From positions 6,386,001 through 6,450,000 of the forward strand of contig NZ_CP117866.1 in NCBI RefSeq assembly GCF_028736035.1: a DNA stretch of 64,000 bases, written 5' to 3'. Positions 42,420 through 52,835 of the stretch are shown here, one piece after another (the stretch's first letter is position 1; every line of letters begins with the position of its first letter). The notes under the pieces are model-generated. The model made no database searches, was not told the origin of the DNA, and worked only from the letters and a program-made list of their open reading frames with translations. The DNA comes from Streptomyces sp. T12 (GTDB lineage Bacteria > Actinomycetota > Actinomycetes > Streptomycetales > Streptomycetaceae). The position numbers and the translations under genes are program-made.

Positions 42420-42443
42420 CCTACGTCACCCTCGGGGTATTCT
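42416..42443 (+). promoter_or_regulatory. Candidate S10-operon promoter
   Basis: TTGACC (42416-42421), a 16-bp spacer and TATTCT (42438-42443) match the vegetative consensus. The -35 box overlaps the stop codon of the PqqE fragment. The predicted leader to rpsJ is about 375 nt. Confidence 0.6.
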
Positions 42444-42825
42444 CTCCGGCTCGATTGGCCAGCCCCCTGCCCCATATGGCAGACTGTCCGAGTTGCTCGG
42501 TCGAGTGTTGATGCTGCGCGCCTCCCGCCGGGAGGACCGGAAGCGAGTCCCACAGTACTCGTCGCCCTAACTGCCGTAAGGCAGCGCTGGGGCGGACGTA
42601 CGGGAATCTTTCGGGAAGTGTCAGTGCGGCGCCGGCCAGGCACCCGGTGGGCCTCCTCGCCCCCGGCTTGCGGTTCCGGAAGGGCCGTGCTCCCCGGCAA
42701 GGGATGTTCGAACAAGGGGCATCTGTGTCAGCGAGAGCGCGACACGCCCGACCGCGTGGGTCGGAGAAGAGGGACTTTGGACACCGGGTTCCAGAGCGTA
42801 AGAGAGACAGGACTACTGAGTAGCC
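42444..42825 (+). promoter_or_regulatory. Long rpsJ 5' leader with shared hairpin
   Basis: There is no gene here. The leader contains several inverted repeats, and at 42740-42764 a near copy of the rpsL leader hairpin (CCCGACCGCGTGGGTCGG), about 60 nt before rpsJ. S10 leaders are autoregulated by L4 in some bacteria; whether this one is cannot be read from the sequence. Confidence 0.5.
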
Positions 42826-43134
42826 ATGGCGGGACAGAAGATCCGCATCCGGCTCAAGGCCTACGACCACGAGGTCATCGACTCCTCGGCGAAGAAGATC
42901 GTCGAGACGGTGACGCGCACTGGTGCGTCGGTCGCGGGCCCGGTGCCGCTGCCCACTGAGAAGAACGTGTACTGCGTCATCAAGTCGCCGCACAAGTACA
43001 AGGACTCGCGCGAGCACTTCGAGATGCGCACGCACAAGCGCCTGATCGACATCCTCGACCCGACCCCCAAGACCGTTGACTCTCTGATGCGACTCGACCT
43101 CCCGGCCGGTGTCGACATCGAGATCAAGCTCTGA
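42826..43134 (+). CDS. rpsJ: 30S ribosomal protein S10
   Basis: The protein has 102 residues: [25 protein letters not shown] at the N-terminus, then GPVPLPTEK and [19 protein letters not shown], the S10/NusE signature. Besides the ribosome it serves as NusE, linking NusG to translation. The start is ATG 42826, first gene of the S10-spc operon running to rplO. Confidence 0.98.
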   Translation: MAGQKIRIRLKAYDHEVIDSSAKKIVETVTRTGASVAGPVPLPTEKNVYCVIKSPHKYKDSREHFEMRTHKRLIDILDPTPKTVDSLMRLDLPAGVDIEIKL

Positions 43135-43151
43135 GGCCGGTGATCTGAAAG

Positions 43152-43796
43152 ATGGCTAAGCAGATCAAGGGCATCCTGGGCGAGAAGCTCGGCATGACGC
43201 AGGTGTGGGACGAGAACAACCGTGTTGTTCCGGTCACCGTCGTCAAGGCCGGCCCCAACGTCGTGACCCAGGTCCGTACGAACGACGTCGACGGCTACGA
43301 GTCGGTCCAGATCGCCTTCGGCGAGATCGACCCGCGCAAGGTGAACAAGCCCCTCAAGGGCCACTTCGCCAAGGCCGACGTCACCCCCCGTCGTCACCTC
43401 GTCGAGATCCGCACCGCGGACGCCTCCGAGTACACGCTGGGCCAGGAAGTCACCGCCGAGGTGTTCGAGGCCGGCGTGAAGGTCGACGTCACCGGCAAGA
43501 GCAAGGGCAAGGGCTTCGCCGGTGTCATGAAGCGCCACAACTTCAAGGGCCTCGGCGCCGGTCACGGCACCCAGCGCAAGCACCGCTCGCCCGGTTCCAT
43601 CGGTGGCTGCGCCACCCCGGGCCGCGTGTTCAAGGGCCTCCGCATGGCGGGTCGCATGGGCAACGAGCGGGTCACCACCCAGAACCTGACCGTCCACGCC
43701 GTTGACGCGGAGAAGGGTCTGCTGCTCATCAAGGGCGCGGTTCCCGGTCCGAACGGCGGCCTCGTCCTGGTCCGCACCGCGGCCAAGGGGGCCTGA
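43152..43796 (+). CDS. rplC: 50S ribosomal protein L3
   Basis: The protein has 214 residues, beginning [26 protein letters not shown], with the long loop [21 protein letters not shown] that reaches the peptidyl-transferase centre and GRMAGRMG-type residues after it. It starts 17 nt after rpsJ with a weak ribosome site. Confidence 0.98.
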   Translation: MAKQIKGILGEKLGMTQVWDENNRVVPVTVVKAGPNVVTQVRTNDVDGYESVQIAFGEIDPRKVNKPLKGHFAKADVTPRRHLVEIRTADASEYTLGQEVTAEVFEAGVKVDVTGKSKGKGFAGVMKRHNFKGLGAGHGTQRKHRSPGSIGGCATPGRVFKGLRMAGRMGNERVTTQNLTVHAVDAEKGLLLIKGAVPGPNGGLVLVRTAAKGA

Positions 43797-43804
43797 GGTA
43801 ACCG

Positions 43805-44461
43805 ATGAGCACTGTTGACATCCTTTCGCCGGCGGGCGACAAGGCCGGTACCGTCGAGCTCCCTGCGGAGATCTTCGACGTAGAGAAGATCAGCGTTCCG
43901 CTGCTTCACCAGGTCGTCGTCGCGCAGCTGGCCGCTGCCCGCCAGGGCACGCACAAGACCAAGACCCGTGGCGAGGTCCGTGGTGGTGGCAAGAAGCCTT
44001 ACCGCCAGAAGGGCACCGGTCGCGCCCGTCAGGGTTCGACCCGCGCGCCGCAGTTCGCCGGTGGTGGCGTCGTGCACGGTCCCGTGCCGCGTGACTACTC
44101 GCAGCGGACCCCGAAGAAGATGAAGGCCGCGGCCCTGCGCCACGCCCTCACCGACCGGGCCCGCAACAACCGCATCCACGTCGTCTCCGGCGTCATCGAG
44201 GGCGAGAACCCGTCCACGAAGGCCGCCAAGAGCCTGTTCGGCAAGATCTCGGAGCGCAAGAACCTGCTCCTGGTCGTCGAGCGCGCCGACGAGGCCGCGT
44301 GGCTGTCCGCCCGCAACCTGCCCCAGGTCCACATCCTGGAGCCGGGCCAGCTGAACACGTACGACGTTCTCGTCTCGGACGACGTGGTCTTCACCCAGGC
44401 CGCTCTCGAGTCCTTCGTGTCCGGCCCGAAGGCCAATGACACCGAAGGGAGCGAGGCCTGA
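43805..44461 (+). CDS. rplD: 50S ribosomal protein L4
   Basis: The protein has 218 residues. The exit-tunnel loop [25 protein letters not shown] is intact, the region where macrolide-resistance changes occur in other species. In some bacteria L4 also represses the S10 operon through its leader. The start is ATG 43805 behind GAGGT, 8 nt after rplC. Its stop shares one base with the rplW start. Confidence 0.98.
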   Translation: MSTVDILSPAGDKAGTVELPAEIFDVEKISVPLLHQVVVAQLAAARQGTHKTKTRGEVRGGGKKPYRQKGTGRARQGSTRAPQFAGGGVVHGPVPRDYSQRTPKKMKAAALRHALTDRARNNRIHVVSGVIEGENPSTKAAKSLFGKISERKNLLLVVERADEAAWLSARNLPQVHILEPGQLNTYDVLVSDDVVFTQAALESFVSGPKANDTEGSEA

Positions 44462-44880
44462 TGGCTATCCGTCACCCCGCCATTGCCTCGAAGGCCGCGA
44501 AGAAGGCCAAGGAAGCGCGCGTCAAGAAGGCGCGTCGCCACGCCACCGAGGGCAAGAACACCGTCGTCACGCCGGCGAGCAAGGCCTTCACGGACCTCCG
44601 TGACGTCCTGATCAAGCCGGTCGTGTCCGAGAAGAGCTACGCGCTCCTCGACGAGAACAAGTACACGTTCATCGTCGCCCCGGGCTCCAACAAGACCCAG
44701 ATCAAGCAGGCCGTCGAGACGGTCTTCGAGGTCAAGGTCACCGGGGTCAACACGATCAACCGCCAGGGCAAGCGCAAGCGGACCCGCACCGGCTTCGGCC
44801 AGCGTGCCGGGACCAAGCGCGCGATCGTGACCCTCGCTGAGGGCGACCGTATCGACATCTTCGGCGGTCCGACCGCCTAA
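44461..44880 (+). CDS. rplW: 50S ribosomal protein L23
   Basis: The protein has 139 residues. An N-terminal Lys/Ala-rich extension of about 40 residues precedes the L23 core ([23 protein letters not shown] and [20 protein letters not shown]). L23 lies at the tunnel exit and docks trigger factor and SRP. It is overlapped by rplD (TGATG). Confidence 0.97.
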   Translation: MAIRHPAIASKAAKKAKEARVKKARRHATEGKNTVVTPASKAFTDLRDVLIKPVVSEKSYALLDENKYTFIVAPGSNKTQIKQAVETVFEVKVTGVNTINRQGKRKRTRTGFGQRAGTKRAIVTLAEGDRIDIFGGPTA

Positions 44881-44920
44881 GGGCGGTCCGGATCGTCCGA
44901 TATCGGACGAGGACTGAGAA

Positions 44921-45757
44921 ATGGGAATCCGCAAGTACAAGCCGACTACGCCGGGCCGCCGTGGCTCCAGCGTCGCCGACTTCGTCGAGGTCACGCGGTC
45001 CACGCCGGAGAAGTCGTTGGTCCGCCCCCTGCACAGCAAGGGTGGCCGTAACAACTCCGGTCGTGTGACCGTCCGCCACCAGGGTGGTGGCCACAAGCGC
45101 GCCTACCGCGTGATCGACTTCCGTCGTCACGACAAGGACGGCGTGCCGGCGAAGGTCGCGCACATCGAGTACGACCCCAACCGCACCGCGCGCATCGCGC
45201 TGCTGCACTACGCCGACGGCGAGAAGCGCTACATCCTCGCCCCGCGCAACCTGCAGCAGGGTGACCGCGTCGAGAACGGTCCCGGGGCCGACATCAAGCC
45301 GGGCAACAACCTGGCGCTGCGCAACATCCCGGTCGGTACCACGATCCACGCGATCGAGCTCCGTCCCGGTGGCGGCGCCAAGTTCGCCCGCTCCGCCGGT
45401 GCCTCCGTGCAGCTGCTCGCGAAGGAGGGCTCGATGGCCCACCTCCGCATGCCCTCCGGTGAGATCCGCCTGGTCGACCAGCGCTGCCGCGCCACGGTCG
45501 GCGAGGTCGGCAACGCCGAGCAGAGCAACATCAACTGGGGTAAGGCCGGCCGTAAGCGCTGGCTGGGCGTTCGCCCGACCGTTCGCGGTGTGGCGATGAA
45601 CCCGGTTGACCACCCGCACGGTGGTGGTGAGGGCAAGACCTCCGGTGGTCGCCACCCGGTCTCCCCGTGGGGTCAGAAGGAGGGTCGTACTCGTGCTCCC
45701 AAGAAGGCGAGCAACAAGTACATCGTCCGCCGCCGCAAGACGAACAAGAAGCGCTAG
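44921..45757 (+). CDS. rplB: 50S ribosomal protein L2
   Basis: The protein has 278 residues. [14 protein letters not shown] opens it, [22 protein letters not shown] follows, and the C-terminal [30 protein letters not shown] includes the conserved His in DHPHGGG near the peptidyl-transferase centre. The start is ATG 44921 behind GAGGACT, 40 bp after rplW. Confidence 0.98.
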   Translation: MGIRKYKPTTPGRRGSSVADFVEVTRSTPEKSLVRPLHSKGGRNNSGRVTVRHQGGGHKRAYRVIDFRRHDKDGVPAKVAHIEYDPNRTARIALLHYADGEKRYILAPRNLQQGDRVENGPGADIKPGNNLALRNIPVGTTIHAIELRPGGGAKFARSAGASVQLLAKEGSMAHLRMPSGEIRLVDQRCRATVGEVGNAEQSNINWGKAGRKRWLGVRPTVRGVAMNPVDHPHGGGEGKTSGGRHPVSPWGQKEGRTRAPKKASNKYIVRRRKTNKKR

Positions 45758-45769
45758 GAGCGGGTTTAG

Positions 45770-46051
45770 ATGCCGCGCAGTCTCAAGAAGGGGCCCTTCG
45801 TCGACGACCACCTGTTCAAGAAGGTGGAAGCCCAGAACGAAGCCGGCACCAAGAACGTCATCAAGACCTGGTCCCGTCGCTCCATGATCGTGCCGGCCAT
45901 GCTCGGCCACACGCTCGCGGTGCACAACGGCAAGACCCACATCCCGGTGTTCGTCACCGAGTCGATGGTCGGCCACAAGCTCGGCGAGTTCTCGCCGACG
46001 CGCACCTTCCGGGGCCACGTCAAGGACGACCGGAAGTCGAAGCGCCGCTAG
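45770..46051 (+). CDS. rpsS: 30S ribosomal protein S19
   Basis: The protein has 93 residues: [44 protein letters not shown] and [17 protein letters not shown]19 contacts the A-site finger at the top of the 30S head. The start is ATG 45770 behind AGGAG, 12 nt after rplB. Confidence 0.98.
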   Translation: MPRSLKKGPFVDDHLFKKVEAQNEAGTKNVIKTWSRRSMIVPAMLGHTLAVHNGKTHIPVFVTESMVGHKLGEFSPTRTFRGHVKDDRKSKRR

Positions 46052-46094
46052 TAGCGGATCGCATTCAGACACGTAAGAAACTGAAGGGACAACC

Positions 46095-46442
46095 ATGGAA
46101 GCCAGGGCCCAGGCGCGGTACATCCGCGTCACGCCCATGAAGGCCCGCCGCGTGGTGGACCTCATCCGTGGCATGGACGCCACGGAGGCCCAGGCTGTTC
46201 TGCGATTCGCTCCGCAGGCAGCCTCCGTGCCGGTCGGCAAGGTGCTCGACAGCGCCATTGCCAACGCCGCGCACAACTACGACCACCCGGACGCCACCTC
46301 GCTGTTCATCAGTGAGGCGTACGTCGACGAGGGCCCGACCCTGAAGCGGTTCCGTCCGCGTGCCCAGGGCCGTGCCTACCGGATCCGCAAGCGGACCAGC
46401 CACATCACCGTGGTCGTCGCCAGCAAGGAAGGAACCCGGTAA
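46095..46442 (+). CDS. rplV: 50S ribosomal protein L22
   Basis: The protein has 115 residues: [20 protein letters not shown] and the tunnel hairpin [24 protein letters not shown]22 lines the nascent-peptide tunnel with L4. The start is ATG 46095 behind GAAGGG. Its TAA overlaps the rpsC ATG by one base. Confidence 0.98.
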   Translation: MEARAQARYIRVTPMKARRVVDLIRGMDATEAQAVLRFAPQAASVPVGKVLDSAIANAAHNYDHPDATSLFISEAYVDEGPTLKRFRPRAQGRAYRIRKRTSHITVVVASKEGTR

Positions 46443-47263
46443 TGGGCCAGAAGGTTAACCCGCATGGGTTCCGGCTCGGTGTCACCACGGACTTCAAGTC
46501 CCGGTGGTACGCCGACAAGCTGTACAAGGACTACGTCAAGGAAGACGTCGCCATCCGTCGGATGATGACGTCCGGCATGGAGCGCGCCGGTATCTCGAAG
46601 GTGGAGATCGAGCGCACCCGTGACCGCGTGCGTGTGGACATCCACACCGCTCGTCCGGGCATCGTCATCGGCCGCCGTGGCGCCGAGGCCGACCGCATCC
46701 GCGGTGACCTCGAGAAGCTCACGGGCAAGCAGGTCCAGCTGAACATCCTCGAGGTCAAGAACCCCGAGACCGACGCTCAGCTGGTTGCTCAGGCCGTTGC
46801 CGAGCAGCTCTCCTCCCGCGTCTCCTTCCGCCGCGCCATGCGTAAGAGCATGCAGTCGGCGATGAAGGCCGGCGCCAAGGGCATCAAGATCCAGTGCGGT
46901 GGCCGCCTCGGCGGCGCCGAGATGTCCCGCTCGGAGTTCTACCGCGAGGGCCGTGTGCCCCTGCACACGCTCCGCGCGAACGTGGACTACGGCTTCTTCG
47001 AGGCCAAGACGACCTTCGGCCGCATCGGTGTGAAGGTCTGGATCTACAAGGGCGACGTCAAGAACATCGCCGAGGTCCGCGCCGAGAACGCTGCGGCCCG
47101 TGCGGGTAACCGCCCGGCCCGCGGTGGTGCCGACCGCCCGGCCCGTGGTGGCCGTGGTGGCGAGCGGCGCGGTCGCAAGCCGCAGCAGGCTGCCGGCGCC
47201 GAGGCCCCCAAGGCCGAGGCTCCCGCCGCCGCTCCGGCTGAGAGCACCGGAACGGAGGCCTGA
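46442..47263 (+). CDS. rpsC: 30S ribosomal protein S3
   Basis: The protein has 273 residues. The KH domain holds [26 protein letters not shown], and the C-domain [23 protein letters not shown] Gly/Arg and Pro/Ala-rich tail of about 55 residues ([20 protein letters not shown], then [11 protein letters not shown]) extends beyond the E. coli protein and is usual in actinobacteria. It is one of the mRNA-entry proteins with helicase activity. The start is ATG 46442. Confidence 0.98.
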   Translation: MGQKVNPHGFRLGVTTDFKSRWYADKLYKDYVKEDVAIRRMMTSGMERAGISKVEIERTRDRVRVDIHTARPGIVIGRRGAEADRIRGDLEKLTGKQVQLNILEVKNPETDAQLVAQAVAEQLSSRVSFRRAMRKSMQSAMKAGAKGIKIQCGGRLGGAEMSRSEFYREGRVPLHTLRANVDYGFFEAKTTFGRIGVKVWIYKGDVKNIAEVRAENAAARAGNRPARGGADRPARGGRGGERRGRKPQQAAGAEAPKAEAPAAAPAESTGTEA

Positions 47264-47268
47264 CCGAA

Positions 47269-47688
47269 ATGCTGATCCCCCGTAGGGTCAAGCACCGCAA
47301 GCAGCACCACCCGAAGCGCAGCGGCGCTGCCAAGGGCGGCACGCAGGTTGCGTTCGGCGAGTACGGCATCCAGGCGCTCACCCCGGCGTACGTGACGAAC
47401 CGTCAGATCGAGGCCGCTCGTATCGCCATGACGCGTCACATCAAGCGTGGTGGCAAGGTCTGGATCAACATCTACCCGGACCGTCCCCTCACCAAGAAGC
47501 CTGCCGAGACCCGCATGGGTTCCGGTAAGGGTTCTCCGGAGTGGTGGATCGCCAACGTCAAGCCCGGACGCGTGATGTTCGAGCTGTCGTACCCCAACGA
47601 GAAGATCGCCCGTGAGGCGCTGACTCGTGCGGCCCACAAGCTGCCGATGAAGTGCCGGATCGTCAAGCGCGAGGCAGGTGAAGCGTGA
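47269..47688 (+). CDS. rplP: 50S ribosomal protein L16
   Basis: The protein has 139 residues: [54 protein letters not shown] and [25 protein letters not shown]. It binds near the A-site tRNA. The start is ATG 47269 behind GGAGG, 5 nt after rpsC. Its stop abuts the rpmC start. Confidence 0.98.
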   Translation: MLIPRRVKHRKQHHPKRSGAAKGGTQVAFGEYGIQALTPAYVTNRQIEAARIAMTRHIKRGGKVWINIYPDRPLTKKPAETRMGSGKGSPEWWIANVKPGRVMFELSYPNEKIAREALTRAAHKLPMKCRIVKREAGEA

Positions 47689-47912
47689 TGTCGGCCGGTA
47701 CCAAGGCGTCCGAGCTGCGCGAGCTGGGCAACGAGGAGCTGCTGAACAAGCTCCGCGAGGCCAAGGAAGAGCTGTTCAACCTCCGCTTCCAGGCGGCGAC
47801 GGGCCAGCTCGAGAACCACGGTCGGCTCAAGGCCGTCCGTAAGGACATCGCGCGGATCTACACCCTGATGCGTGAGCGCGAGCTGGGCATCGAGACGGTG
47901 GAGAGCGCCTGA
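47688..47912 (+). CDS. rpmC: 50S ribosomal protein L29
   Basis: The protein has 74 residues, a two-helix protein with [38 protein letters not shown] 47688 is taken because AGGTGA precedes it; a GTG one codon upstream is possible. It shares a base with rplP and with rpsQ (TGATG). Confidence 0.97.
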   Translation: MSAGTKASELRELGNEELLNKLREAKEELFNLRFQAATGQLENHGRLKAVRKDIARIYTLMRERELGIETVESA

Positions 47913-48199
47913 TGAGTGAGAGCAACGTGACTGAGCAGACTGCAGAGGCCCGCGGCTTCCGCAAGACCCGTGAGGGTCTCGTCGTCAGCGACAAGATGGA
48001 CAAGACCGTCGTCGTCGCCGTCGAGGACCGCGTCAAGCACGCGCTGTACGGCAAGGTCATCCGCCGTACGAACAAGCTCAAGGCGCACGACGAGCAGAAC
48101 GCTGCGGGCGTCGGCGACCGCGTCCTCCTCGCGGAGACCCGGCCGCTGTCCGCGACGAAGCGCTGGCGCATCGTCGAGATCCTCGAGAAGGCCAAGTAA
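47912..48199 (+). CDS. rpsQ: 30S ribosomal protein S17
   Basis: The protein has 95 residues. After an N-terminal extension, [32 protein letters not shown] and [23 protein letters not shown] form the OB-fold of S17. It starts on the last base of rpmC and is followed by a 102-bp gap with two hairpins before rplN. Confidence 0.98.
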   Translation: MSESNVTEQTAEARGFRKTREGLVVSDKMDKTVVVAVEDRVKHALYGKVIRRTNKLKAHDEQNAAGVGDRVLLAETRPLSATKRWRIVEILEKAK

Positions 48200-48202
48200 T
48201 TT

Positions 48203-48272
48203 CCTGCGGGGCAAACCCCGCAGGTCAGTTCCGCCAGGCTCGGCAGGGGCTCTCGTAACCGAGGCCCCTGCC
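48203..48272 (+). other. Two hairpins in the rpsQ-rplN gap
   Basis: CCTGCGGGG (48203-48211) pairs with 48216-48224 around CAAA. GGCAGGGGC (48242-48250) pairs with GCCCCTGCC (48264-48272). Neither has a T-tract. They mark the S10/spc junction and may be processing or attenuation sites. Confidence 0.5.
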
Positions 48273-48301
48273 GGGAACCGGCAGACAAACAGGAGATAGA
48301 C

Positions 48302-48670
48302 GTGATCCAGCAGGAGTCGCGACTGCGCGTCGCCGACAACACTGGTGCGAAGGAAATCCTTTGCATCCGTGTGCTCGGTGGCTCCGGTCGCCGCTACGCG
48401 GGCATCGGTGACGTCATCGTCGCCACCGTCAAGGACGCGATCCCCGGTGGCAACGTGAAGAAGGGTGACGTCGTCAAGGCGGTCATCGTTCGCACCGTCA
48501 AGGAGCGCCGCCGTCCGGACGGCTCGTACATCCGCTTCGACGAGAACGCCGCCGTCATTCTGAAGAACGACGGCGACCCTCGTGGCACCCGCATCTTCGG
48601 CCCGGTCGGGCGTGAGCTGCGCGAGAAGAAGTTCATGAAGATCATCTCGCTGGCTCCGGAGGTGCTGTAA
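48302..48670 (+). CDS. rplN: 50S ribosomal protein L14
   Basis: The protein has 122 residues: [32 protein letters not shown] and the [17 protein letters not shown] ending of L14. L14 lies at the subunit interface. The start is GTG 48302 behind AGGAG. It is the first gene of the spc part of the operon. Confidence 0.98.
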   Translation: MIQQESRLRVADNTGAKEILCIRVLGGSGRRYAGIGDVIVATVKDAIPGGNVKKGDVVKAVIVRTVKERRRPDGSYIRFDENAAVILKNDGDPRGTRIFGPVGRELREKKFMKIISLAPEVL

Positions 48671-48672
48671 GC

Positions 48673-48996
48673 ATGAAGATCAAGAAGGGCGACCTGGTCC
48701 AGGTCATCACCGGCAAGGACAAGGGCAAGCAGGGCAAGGTCATTGCCGCTTACCCGCGCGACGAGCGTGTCCTGGTCGAGGGTGTCAACCGGGTCAAGAA
48801 GCACACCAAGGCCGGCCCGACCGCCAAGGGTTCGCAGGCCGGTGGCATCGTCACGACCGAGGCGCCGATCCACGTCTCCAACGTCCAGCTGGTCGTTGAG
48901 AAGGACGGCAACAAGGTCGTCACGCGTGTCGGTTACCGCTTCGACGACGAGGGCAACAAGATCCGCGTTGCCAAGCGGACGGGTGAGGACATCTGA
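48673..48996 (+). CDS. rplX: 50S ribosomal protein L24
   Basis: The protein has 107 residues with the KOW motif [23 protein letters not shown] at the N-terminus. L24 initiates 50S assembly near the tunnel exit. The start is ATG 48673 behind GGAGGTG, which overlaps the rplN stop. It shares one base with rplE. Confidence 0.98.
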   Translation: MKIKKGDLVQVITGKDKGKQGKVIAAYPRDERVLVEGVNRVKKHTKAGPTAKGSQAGGIVTTEAPIHVSNVQLVVEKDGNKVVTRVGYRFDDEGNKIRVAKRTGEDI

Positions 48997-49553
48997 TGGC
49001 TACCACCACCACTCCGCGTCTCAAGACGAAGTACCGCGAGGAGATCGCGGGCAAGCTGCGTGACGAGTTCAAGTACGAGAACGTCATGCAGATCCCCGGC
49101 CTCGTCAAGATCGTGGTCAACATGGGTGTCGGCGACGCCGCCCGTGACTCGAAGCTGATCGAGGGCGCGATCCGCGACCTGACCACCATCACCGGTCAGA
49201 AGCCGGCCGTCACCAAGGCCCGCAAGTCCATCGCGCAGTTCAAGCTGCGTGAGGGTCAGCCGATCGGTGCCCACGTCACGCTTCGTGGCGACCGCATGTG
49301 GGAGTTCCTGGACCGCACCCTGTCGCTCGCGCTCCCGCGCATCCGCGACTTCCGTGGTCTGTCCCCCAAGCAGTTCGACGGCCGTGGCAACTACACCTTC
49401 GGTCTCACGGAGCAGGTCATGTTCCACGAGATCGACCAGGACAAGATCGACCGCGTCCGGGGTATGGACATCACCGTGGTGACCACGGCGACCAACGACG
49501 CTGAGGGCCGTGCGCTCCTTCGTCACCTCGGCTTCCCCTTCAAGGAGGCGTGA
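48996..49553 (+). CDS. rplE: 50S ribosomal protein L5
   Basis: The protein has 185 residues: [45 protein letters not shown] and [25 protein letters not shown]. It belongs to the central protuberance and binds 5S rRNA. The start is ATG 48996, overlapping rplX by one base. Confidence 0.98.
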   Translation: MATTTTPRLKTKYREEIAGKLRDEFKYENVMQIPGLVKIVVNMGVGDAARDSKLIEGAIRDLTTITGQKPAVTKARKSIAQFKLREGQPIGAHVTLRGDRMWEFLDRTLSLALPRIRDFRGLSPKQFDGRGNYTFGLTEQVMFHEIDQDKIDRVRGMDITVVTTATNDAEGRALLRHLGFPFKEA

Positions 49554-49558
49554 GCGAG

Positions 49559-49744
49559 ATGGCGAAGAAGGCTCTCATCGCGAAGGCTGCTCGCAAGCCC
49601 AAGTTCGGCGTGCGTGGCTACACGCGCTGCCAGCGCTGCGGCCGTCCCCACTCCGTGTACCGCAAGTTCGGCCTGTGCCGCGTGTGCCTTCGTGAGATGG
49701 CTCACCGTGGCGAGCTGCCGGGCGTGACCAAGAGCTCCTGGTAA
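49559..49744 (+). CDS. rpsZ: 30S ribosomal protein S14, zinc-binding type Z
   Basis: The protein has 61 residues. The zinc ribbon [20 protein letters not shown] has both CxxC pairs, so this is the short, zinc-containing form rather than the long zinc-free paralogue that actinobacteria induce under zinc starvation. The start is ATG 49559 behind AAGGAGG, 5 nt after rplE. Confidence 0.97.
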   Translation: MAKKALIAKAARKPKFGVRGYTRCQRCGRPHSVYRKFGLCRVCLREMAHRGELPGVTKSSW

Positions 49745-49956
49745 TCCCTGTATTTAGGGATTCCTGAAGCTCTCGGTAAGCATCTGGGTGGACAGGGGCC
49801 CACCCCCGCATGGCTTAGGCTTGTGGGGTTGGGCGCCTGTCGCGCCCGTACGACTTACTACGCCGTAGGTCCACCGCGCCGCACCCGTCCCGTCTCGGAT
49901 CGGGGAGAGGGATGGCGCACCAGGAAACCCCGGCGAGAGAGGCCGAAGGCCAATTC

Positions 49957-50355
49957 ATGACCATGACTGATCCGATCGCAGACATGCTTACGCGTCTGCG
50001 GAACGCGAACTCGGCATACCACGACTCCGTGACGATGCCGGCATCGAAGATCAAGTCGCACATCGCGGAGATCCTCCAGCAGGAGGGCTTCATCACGGGC
50101 TGGAAGGTCGAGGACGCCGAGGTCGGCAAGAACCTCGTCCTGGAGCTGAAGTTCGGCCCCAACCGTGAGCGCTCCATCGCGGGCATCAAGCGGATCTCCA
50201 AGCCCGGTCTCCGGGTTTACGCGAAGTCCACCAACCTGCCCAAGGTCCTCGGTGGCCTCGGCGTGGCGATCATCTCCACGTCGCACGGTCTCCTGACCGA
50301 CAAGCAGGCCGGCAAGAAGGGCGTGGGTGGGGAAGTCCTCGCCTACGTCTGGTAG
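49957..50355 (+). CDS. rpsH: 30S ribosomal protein S8
   Basis: The protein has 132 residues: [25 protein letters not shown] and the C-terminal [27 protein letters not shown]8 binds 16S rRNA helix 21 and in E. coli represses the spc operon. ATG 49957 gives the normal N-terminus. An in-frame ATG at 49912, with GAGAGGG directly against it, would add 15 residues. A 212-bp gap precedes the gene. Confidence 0.96.
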   Translation: MTMTDPIADMLTRLRNANSAYHDSVTMPASKIKSHIAEILQQEGFITGWKVEDAEVGKNLVLELKFGPNRERSIAGIKRISKPGLRVYAKSTNLPKVLGGLGVAIISTSHGLLTDKQAGKKGVGGEVLAYVW

Positions 50356-50379
50356 CGGAAGGGAACGGAGGAAACAGCT

Positions 50380-50919
50380 ATGTCGCGTATTGGCAAGCTC
50401 CCCATCACGGTTCCCGCCGGCGTGGACGTCACCATCGACGGCCGTACGGTTTCGGTCAAGGGCCCCAAGGGTTCCTTGAGCCACACCGTTGCCGCGCCGA
50501 TCGAGATCGCTAAGGGCGAGGACGGCGTTCTGAACGTCACCCGTCCGAACGACGAGCGTCAGAACAAGGCCCTGCACGGCCTGTCCCGCACGCTGGTGGC
50601 GAACATGATCACCGGCGTGACCCAGGGTTACGTGAAGAAGCTCGAGATCAGCGGTGTCGGTTACCGCGTGACGGCCAAGGGTTCGAACCTCGAGTTCGCT
50701 CTCGGCTACAGCCACCCGATCACCGTCGAGGCCCCCGAGGGCATCACCTTCAAGGTGGAGGCCCCCACCCGGTTCTCGGTCGAGGGCATCGACAAGCAGA
50801 AGGTCGGCGAGGTTGCGGCCAACATCCGCAAGCTGCGCAAGCCCGACCCGTACAAGGCCAAGGGCGTCAAGTACGAGGGCGAAGTCATCCGCCGCAAGGT
50901 CGGAAAGGCGGGTAAGTAA
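50380..50919 (+). CDS. rplF: 50S ribosomal protein L6
   Basis: The protein has 179 residues: [31 protein letters not shown] and the second domain [22 protein letters not shown]. It lies at the base of the stalk near the sarcin-ricin loop. The start is ATG 50380 behind GGAGG. Confidence 0.98.
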   Translation: MSRIGKLPITVPAGVDVTIDGRTVSVKGPKGSLSHTVAAPIEIAKGEDGVLNVTRPNDERQNKALHGLSRTLVANMITGVTQGYVKKLEISGVGYRVTAKGSNLEFALGYSHPITVEAPEGITFKVEAPTRFSVEGIDKQKVGEVAANIRKLRKPDPYKAKGVKYEGEVIRRKVGKAGK

Positions 50920-50922
50920 GCC

Positions 50923-51306
50923 ATGGCATACGGACAGAAGATCCTTAAGGGCGACGCCTACAAGCGCGCCGCGATCAAGCGCCGCCACATCCGGATCCGT
51001 AAGCACATCAACGGTACGGCGGAGCGTCCGCGTCTGGTCGTTACTCGCTCGAACCGCCACATCGTGGCCCAGGTGATCGACGACATCAAGGGTCACACCC
51101 TTGCGTCGGCGTCCACCCTGGACACCACGATCCGCGGTGCCGAGGGCGACAAGTCGGCGCAGGCCAAGCAGGTCGGCGCCCTGGTCGCCGAGCGCGCCAA
51201 GGCCGCCGGCGTCGAGGCTGTCGTATTCGACCGTGGTGGCAACCAGTACGCCGGGCGCATCGCCGCCCTGGCGGACGCCGCCCGCGAAGCCGGGCTCAAG
51301 TTCTGA
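50923..51306 (+). CDS. rplR: 50S ribosomal protein L18
   Basis: The protein has 127 residues: [35 protein letters not shown] and [21 protein letters not shown]. It binds 5S rRNA with L5. The start is ATG 50923, 3 nt after rplF. Confidence 0.98.
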   Translation: MAYGQKILKGDAYKRAAIKRRHIRIRKHINGTAERPRLVVTRSNRHIVAQVIDDIKGHTLASASTLDTTIRGAEGDKSAQAKQVGALVAERAKAAGVEAVVFDRGGNQYAGRIAALADAAREAGLKF

Positions 51307-51344
51307 GCCGCTTCCGTAGCTAGCGGAAAGAGAGAGGTAATCCA

Positions 51345-51950
51345 ATGGCTGGACCCCAGCGCCGTGGAAGCGGTGCCGGTGGCGGCGAGCGGCGGGACCG
51401 GAAGGGCCGTGACGGCGGCGCTGCTGCCGCCGAGAAGACCGCGTACGTTGAGCGCGTTGTCGCGATCAACCGCGTCGCCAAGGTTGTGAAGGGTGGTCGT
51501 CGCTTCAGCTTCACCGCGCTGGTCGTGGTGGGCGACGGTGACGGCACCGTGGGTGTCGGTTACGGCAAGGCCAAGGAGGTGCCGGCCGCCATCGCCAAGG
51601 GTGTTGAGGAGGCCAAGAAGCACTTCTTCAAGGTCCCCCGTATCCAGGGCACCATCCCGCACCCGATCCAGGGTGAGAAGGCTGCCGGCGTCGTGCTGCT
51701 CAAGCCCGCGTCCCCCGGTACCGGTGTTATCGCCGGTGGCCCGGTGCGTGCCGTGCTCGAGTGCGCCGGTATCCACGACATCCTGTCGAAGTCGCTCGGC
51801 TCCGACAACGCGATCAACATCGTGCACGCGACCGTGGAGGCCCTCAAGGGCCTGCAGCGTCCCGAGGAGGTCGCGGCCCGTCGCGGTCTGCCGCTCGAGG
51901 ACGTCGCTCCCGCGGCTCTGCTGCGTGCGCGTGCCGGGGCTGGTGCGTAA
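51345..51950 (+). CDS. rpsE: 30S ribosomal protein S5
   Basis: The protein has 201 residues. A Gly/Arg-rich N-terminal extension precedes [31 protein letters not shown], the S5 double-stranded RNA-binding domain where spectinomycin-resistance changes occur. The start is ATG 51345 behind AGAGAGG. It shares its last base with rpmD. Confidence 0.98.
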   Translation: MAGPQRRGSGAGGGERRDRKGRDGGAAAAEKTAYVERVVAINRVAKVVKGGRRFSFTALVVVGDGDGTVGVGYGKAKEVPAAIAKGVEEAKKHFFKVPRIQGTIPHPIQGEKAAGVVLLKPASPGTGVIAGGPVRAVLECAGIHDILSKSLGSDNAINIVHATVEALKGLQRPEEVAARRGLPLEDVAPAALLRARAGAGA

Positions 51951-52132
51951 TGGCGCAGCTCAAGATCACGCAGACGAAGTCGTACATCGGCAGCAAGCAG
52001 AACCACCGTGACACCCTGCGCTCCCTTGGCCTCAAGGGCATCAACACGCAGGTCGTCAAGGAGGACCGCCCCGAGTTCCGCGGCATGGTGCACACCGTCC
52101 GCCACCTCGTGACGGTCGAGGAGGTCGACTGA
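51950..52132 (+). CDS. rpmD: 50S ribosomal protein L30
   Basis: The protein has 60 residues: [27 protein letters not shown] and [14 protein letters not shown]. It is a small ferredoxin-like-fold protein of the 50S. The start is ATG 51950 (TAATG overlap with rpsE), read by coupling since no separate ribosome site is visible. Confidence 0.97.
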   Translation: MAQLKITQTKSYIGSKQNHRDTLRSLGLKGINTQVVKEDRPEFRGMVHTVRHLVTVEEVD

Positions 52133-52134
52133 TC

Positions 52135-52590
52135 ATGGCGGAGAACAACCCGCTCAAGATCCACAACCTCCGTCCCGCCCCGGGCGCCAAGACCGCCAAG
52201 ACCCGTGTGGGTCGTGGTGAGGCGTCGAAGGGTAAGACGGCCGGTCGTGGTACCAAGGGTACGAAGGCCCGTTACCAGGTTCCGGAGCGCTTCGAGGGTG
52301 GCCAGATGCCCCTCCACATGCGTCTCCCGAAGCTGAAGGGCTTCAAGAACCCGTTCAAGACCGAGTTCCAGGTCGTGAACCTCGACAAGCTGGCGGCGCT
52401 GTACCCCGAGGGTGGCGAGGTCACCGTCGAGGGTCTGGTCGCCAAGGGTGCCGTTCGCAAGAACAGCCTCGTCAAGGTCCTCGGCCAGGGCGAGATCTCC
52501 GTGGCGCTGCAGGTGACGGTCGACGCCGTCTCCGGCTCCGCCAAGGAGAAGATCACCGCCGCCGGCGGTACCGTCACCGAGCTCGTCTGA
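52135..52590 (+). CDS. rplO: 50S ribosomal protein L15
   Basis: The protein has 151 residues: [36 protein letters not shown] and [18 protein letters not shown]. It is a late-assembly 50S protein. The start is ATG 52135 behind GAGGAGG. It is the last ribosomal gene before the terminator, so secY is on a separate transcript here. Confidence 0.98.
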   Translation: MAENNPLKIHNLRPAPGAKTAKTRVGRGEASKGKTAGRGTKGTKARYQVPERFEGGQMPLHMRLPKLKGFKNPFKTEFQVVNLDKLAALYPEGGEVTVEGLVAKGAVRKNSLVKVLGQGEISVALQVTVDAVSGSAKEKITAAGGTVTELV

Positions 52591-52625
52591 ACACATCAGG
52601 CGTCTCGATGACTTGAGCGATCCCG

Positions 52626-52659
52626 ACCGGGGATACCCCACAAATGGGGTATCCCCGGT
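52626..52659 (+). terminator. Terminator after rplO
   Basis: ACCGGGGATACCCCA (52626-52640) pairs perfectly with 52645-52659 around CAAA. It ends the S10-spc transcript. A possible secY -35 (TTGACC, 52751-52756) follows, but no matching -10 is clear. Confidence 0.8.
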
Positions 52660-52835
52660 TGGTCGTTCCAAGGGGGGCGGTCTCGCCGGTAAGGTGGCCT
52701 GTACTGCCCACTTTTACGGAGTGCTTCCTGTGGGGCACTCTGAGCGGCAGTTGACCGTTAGCTAAGTCGTTCCCATTAGTCGATCCTCAAGACCGTCACC
52801 CTTGACGCAGTAGCGCGGGGGTCGCAGGAGGCACC

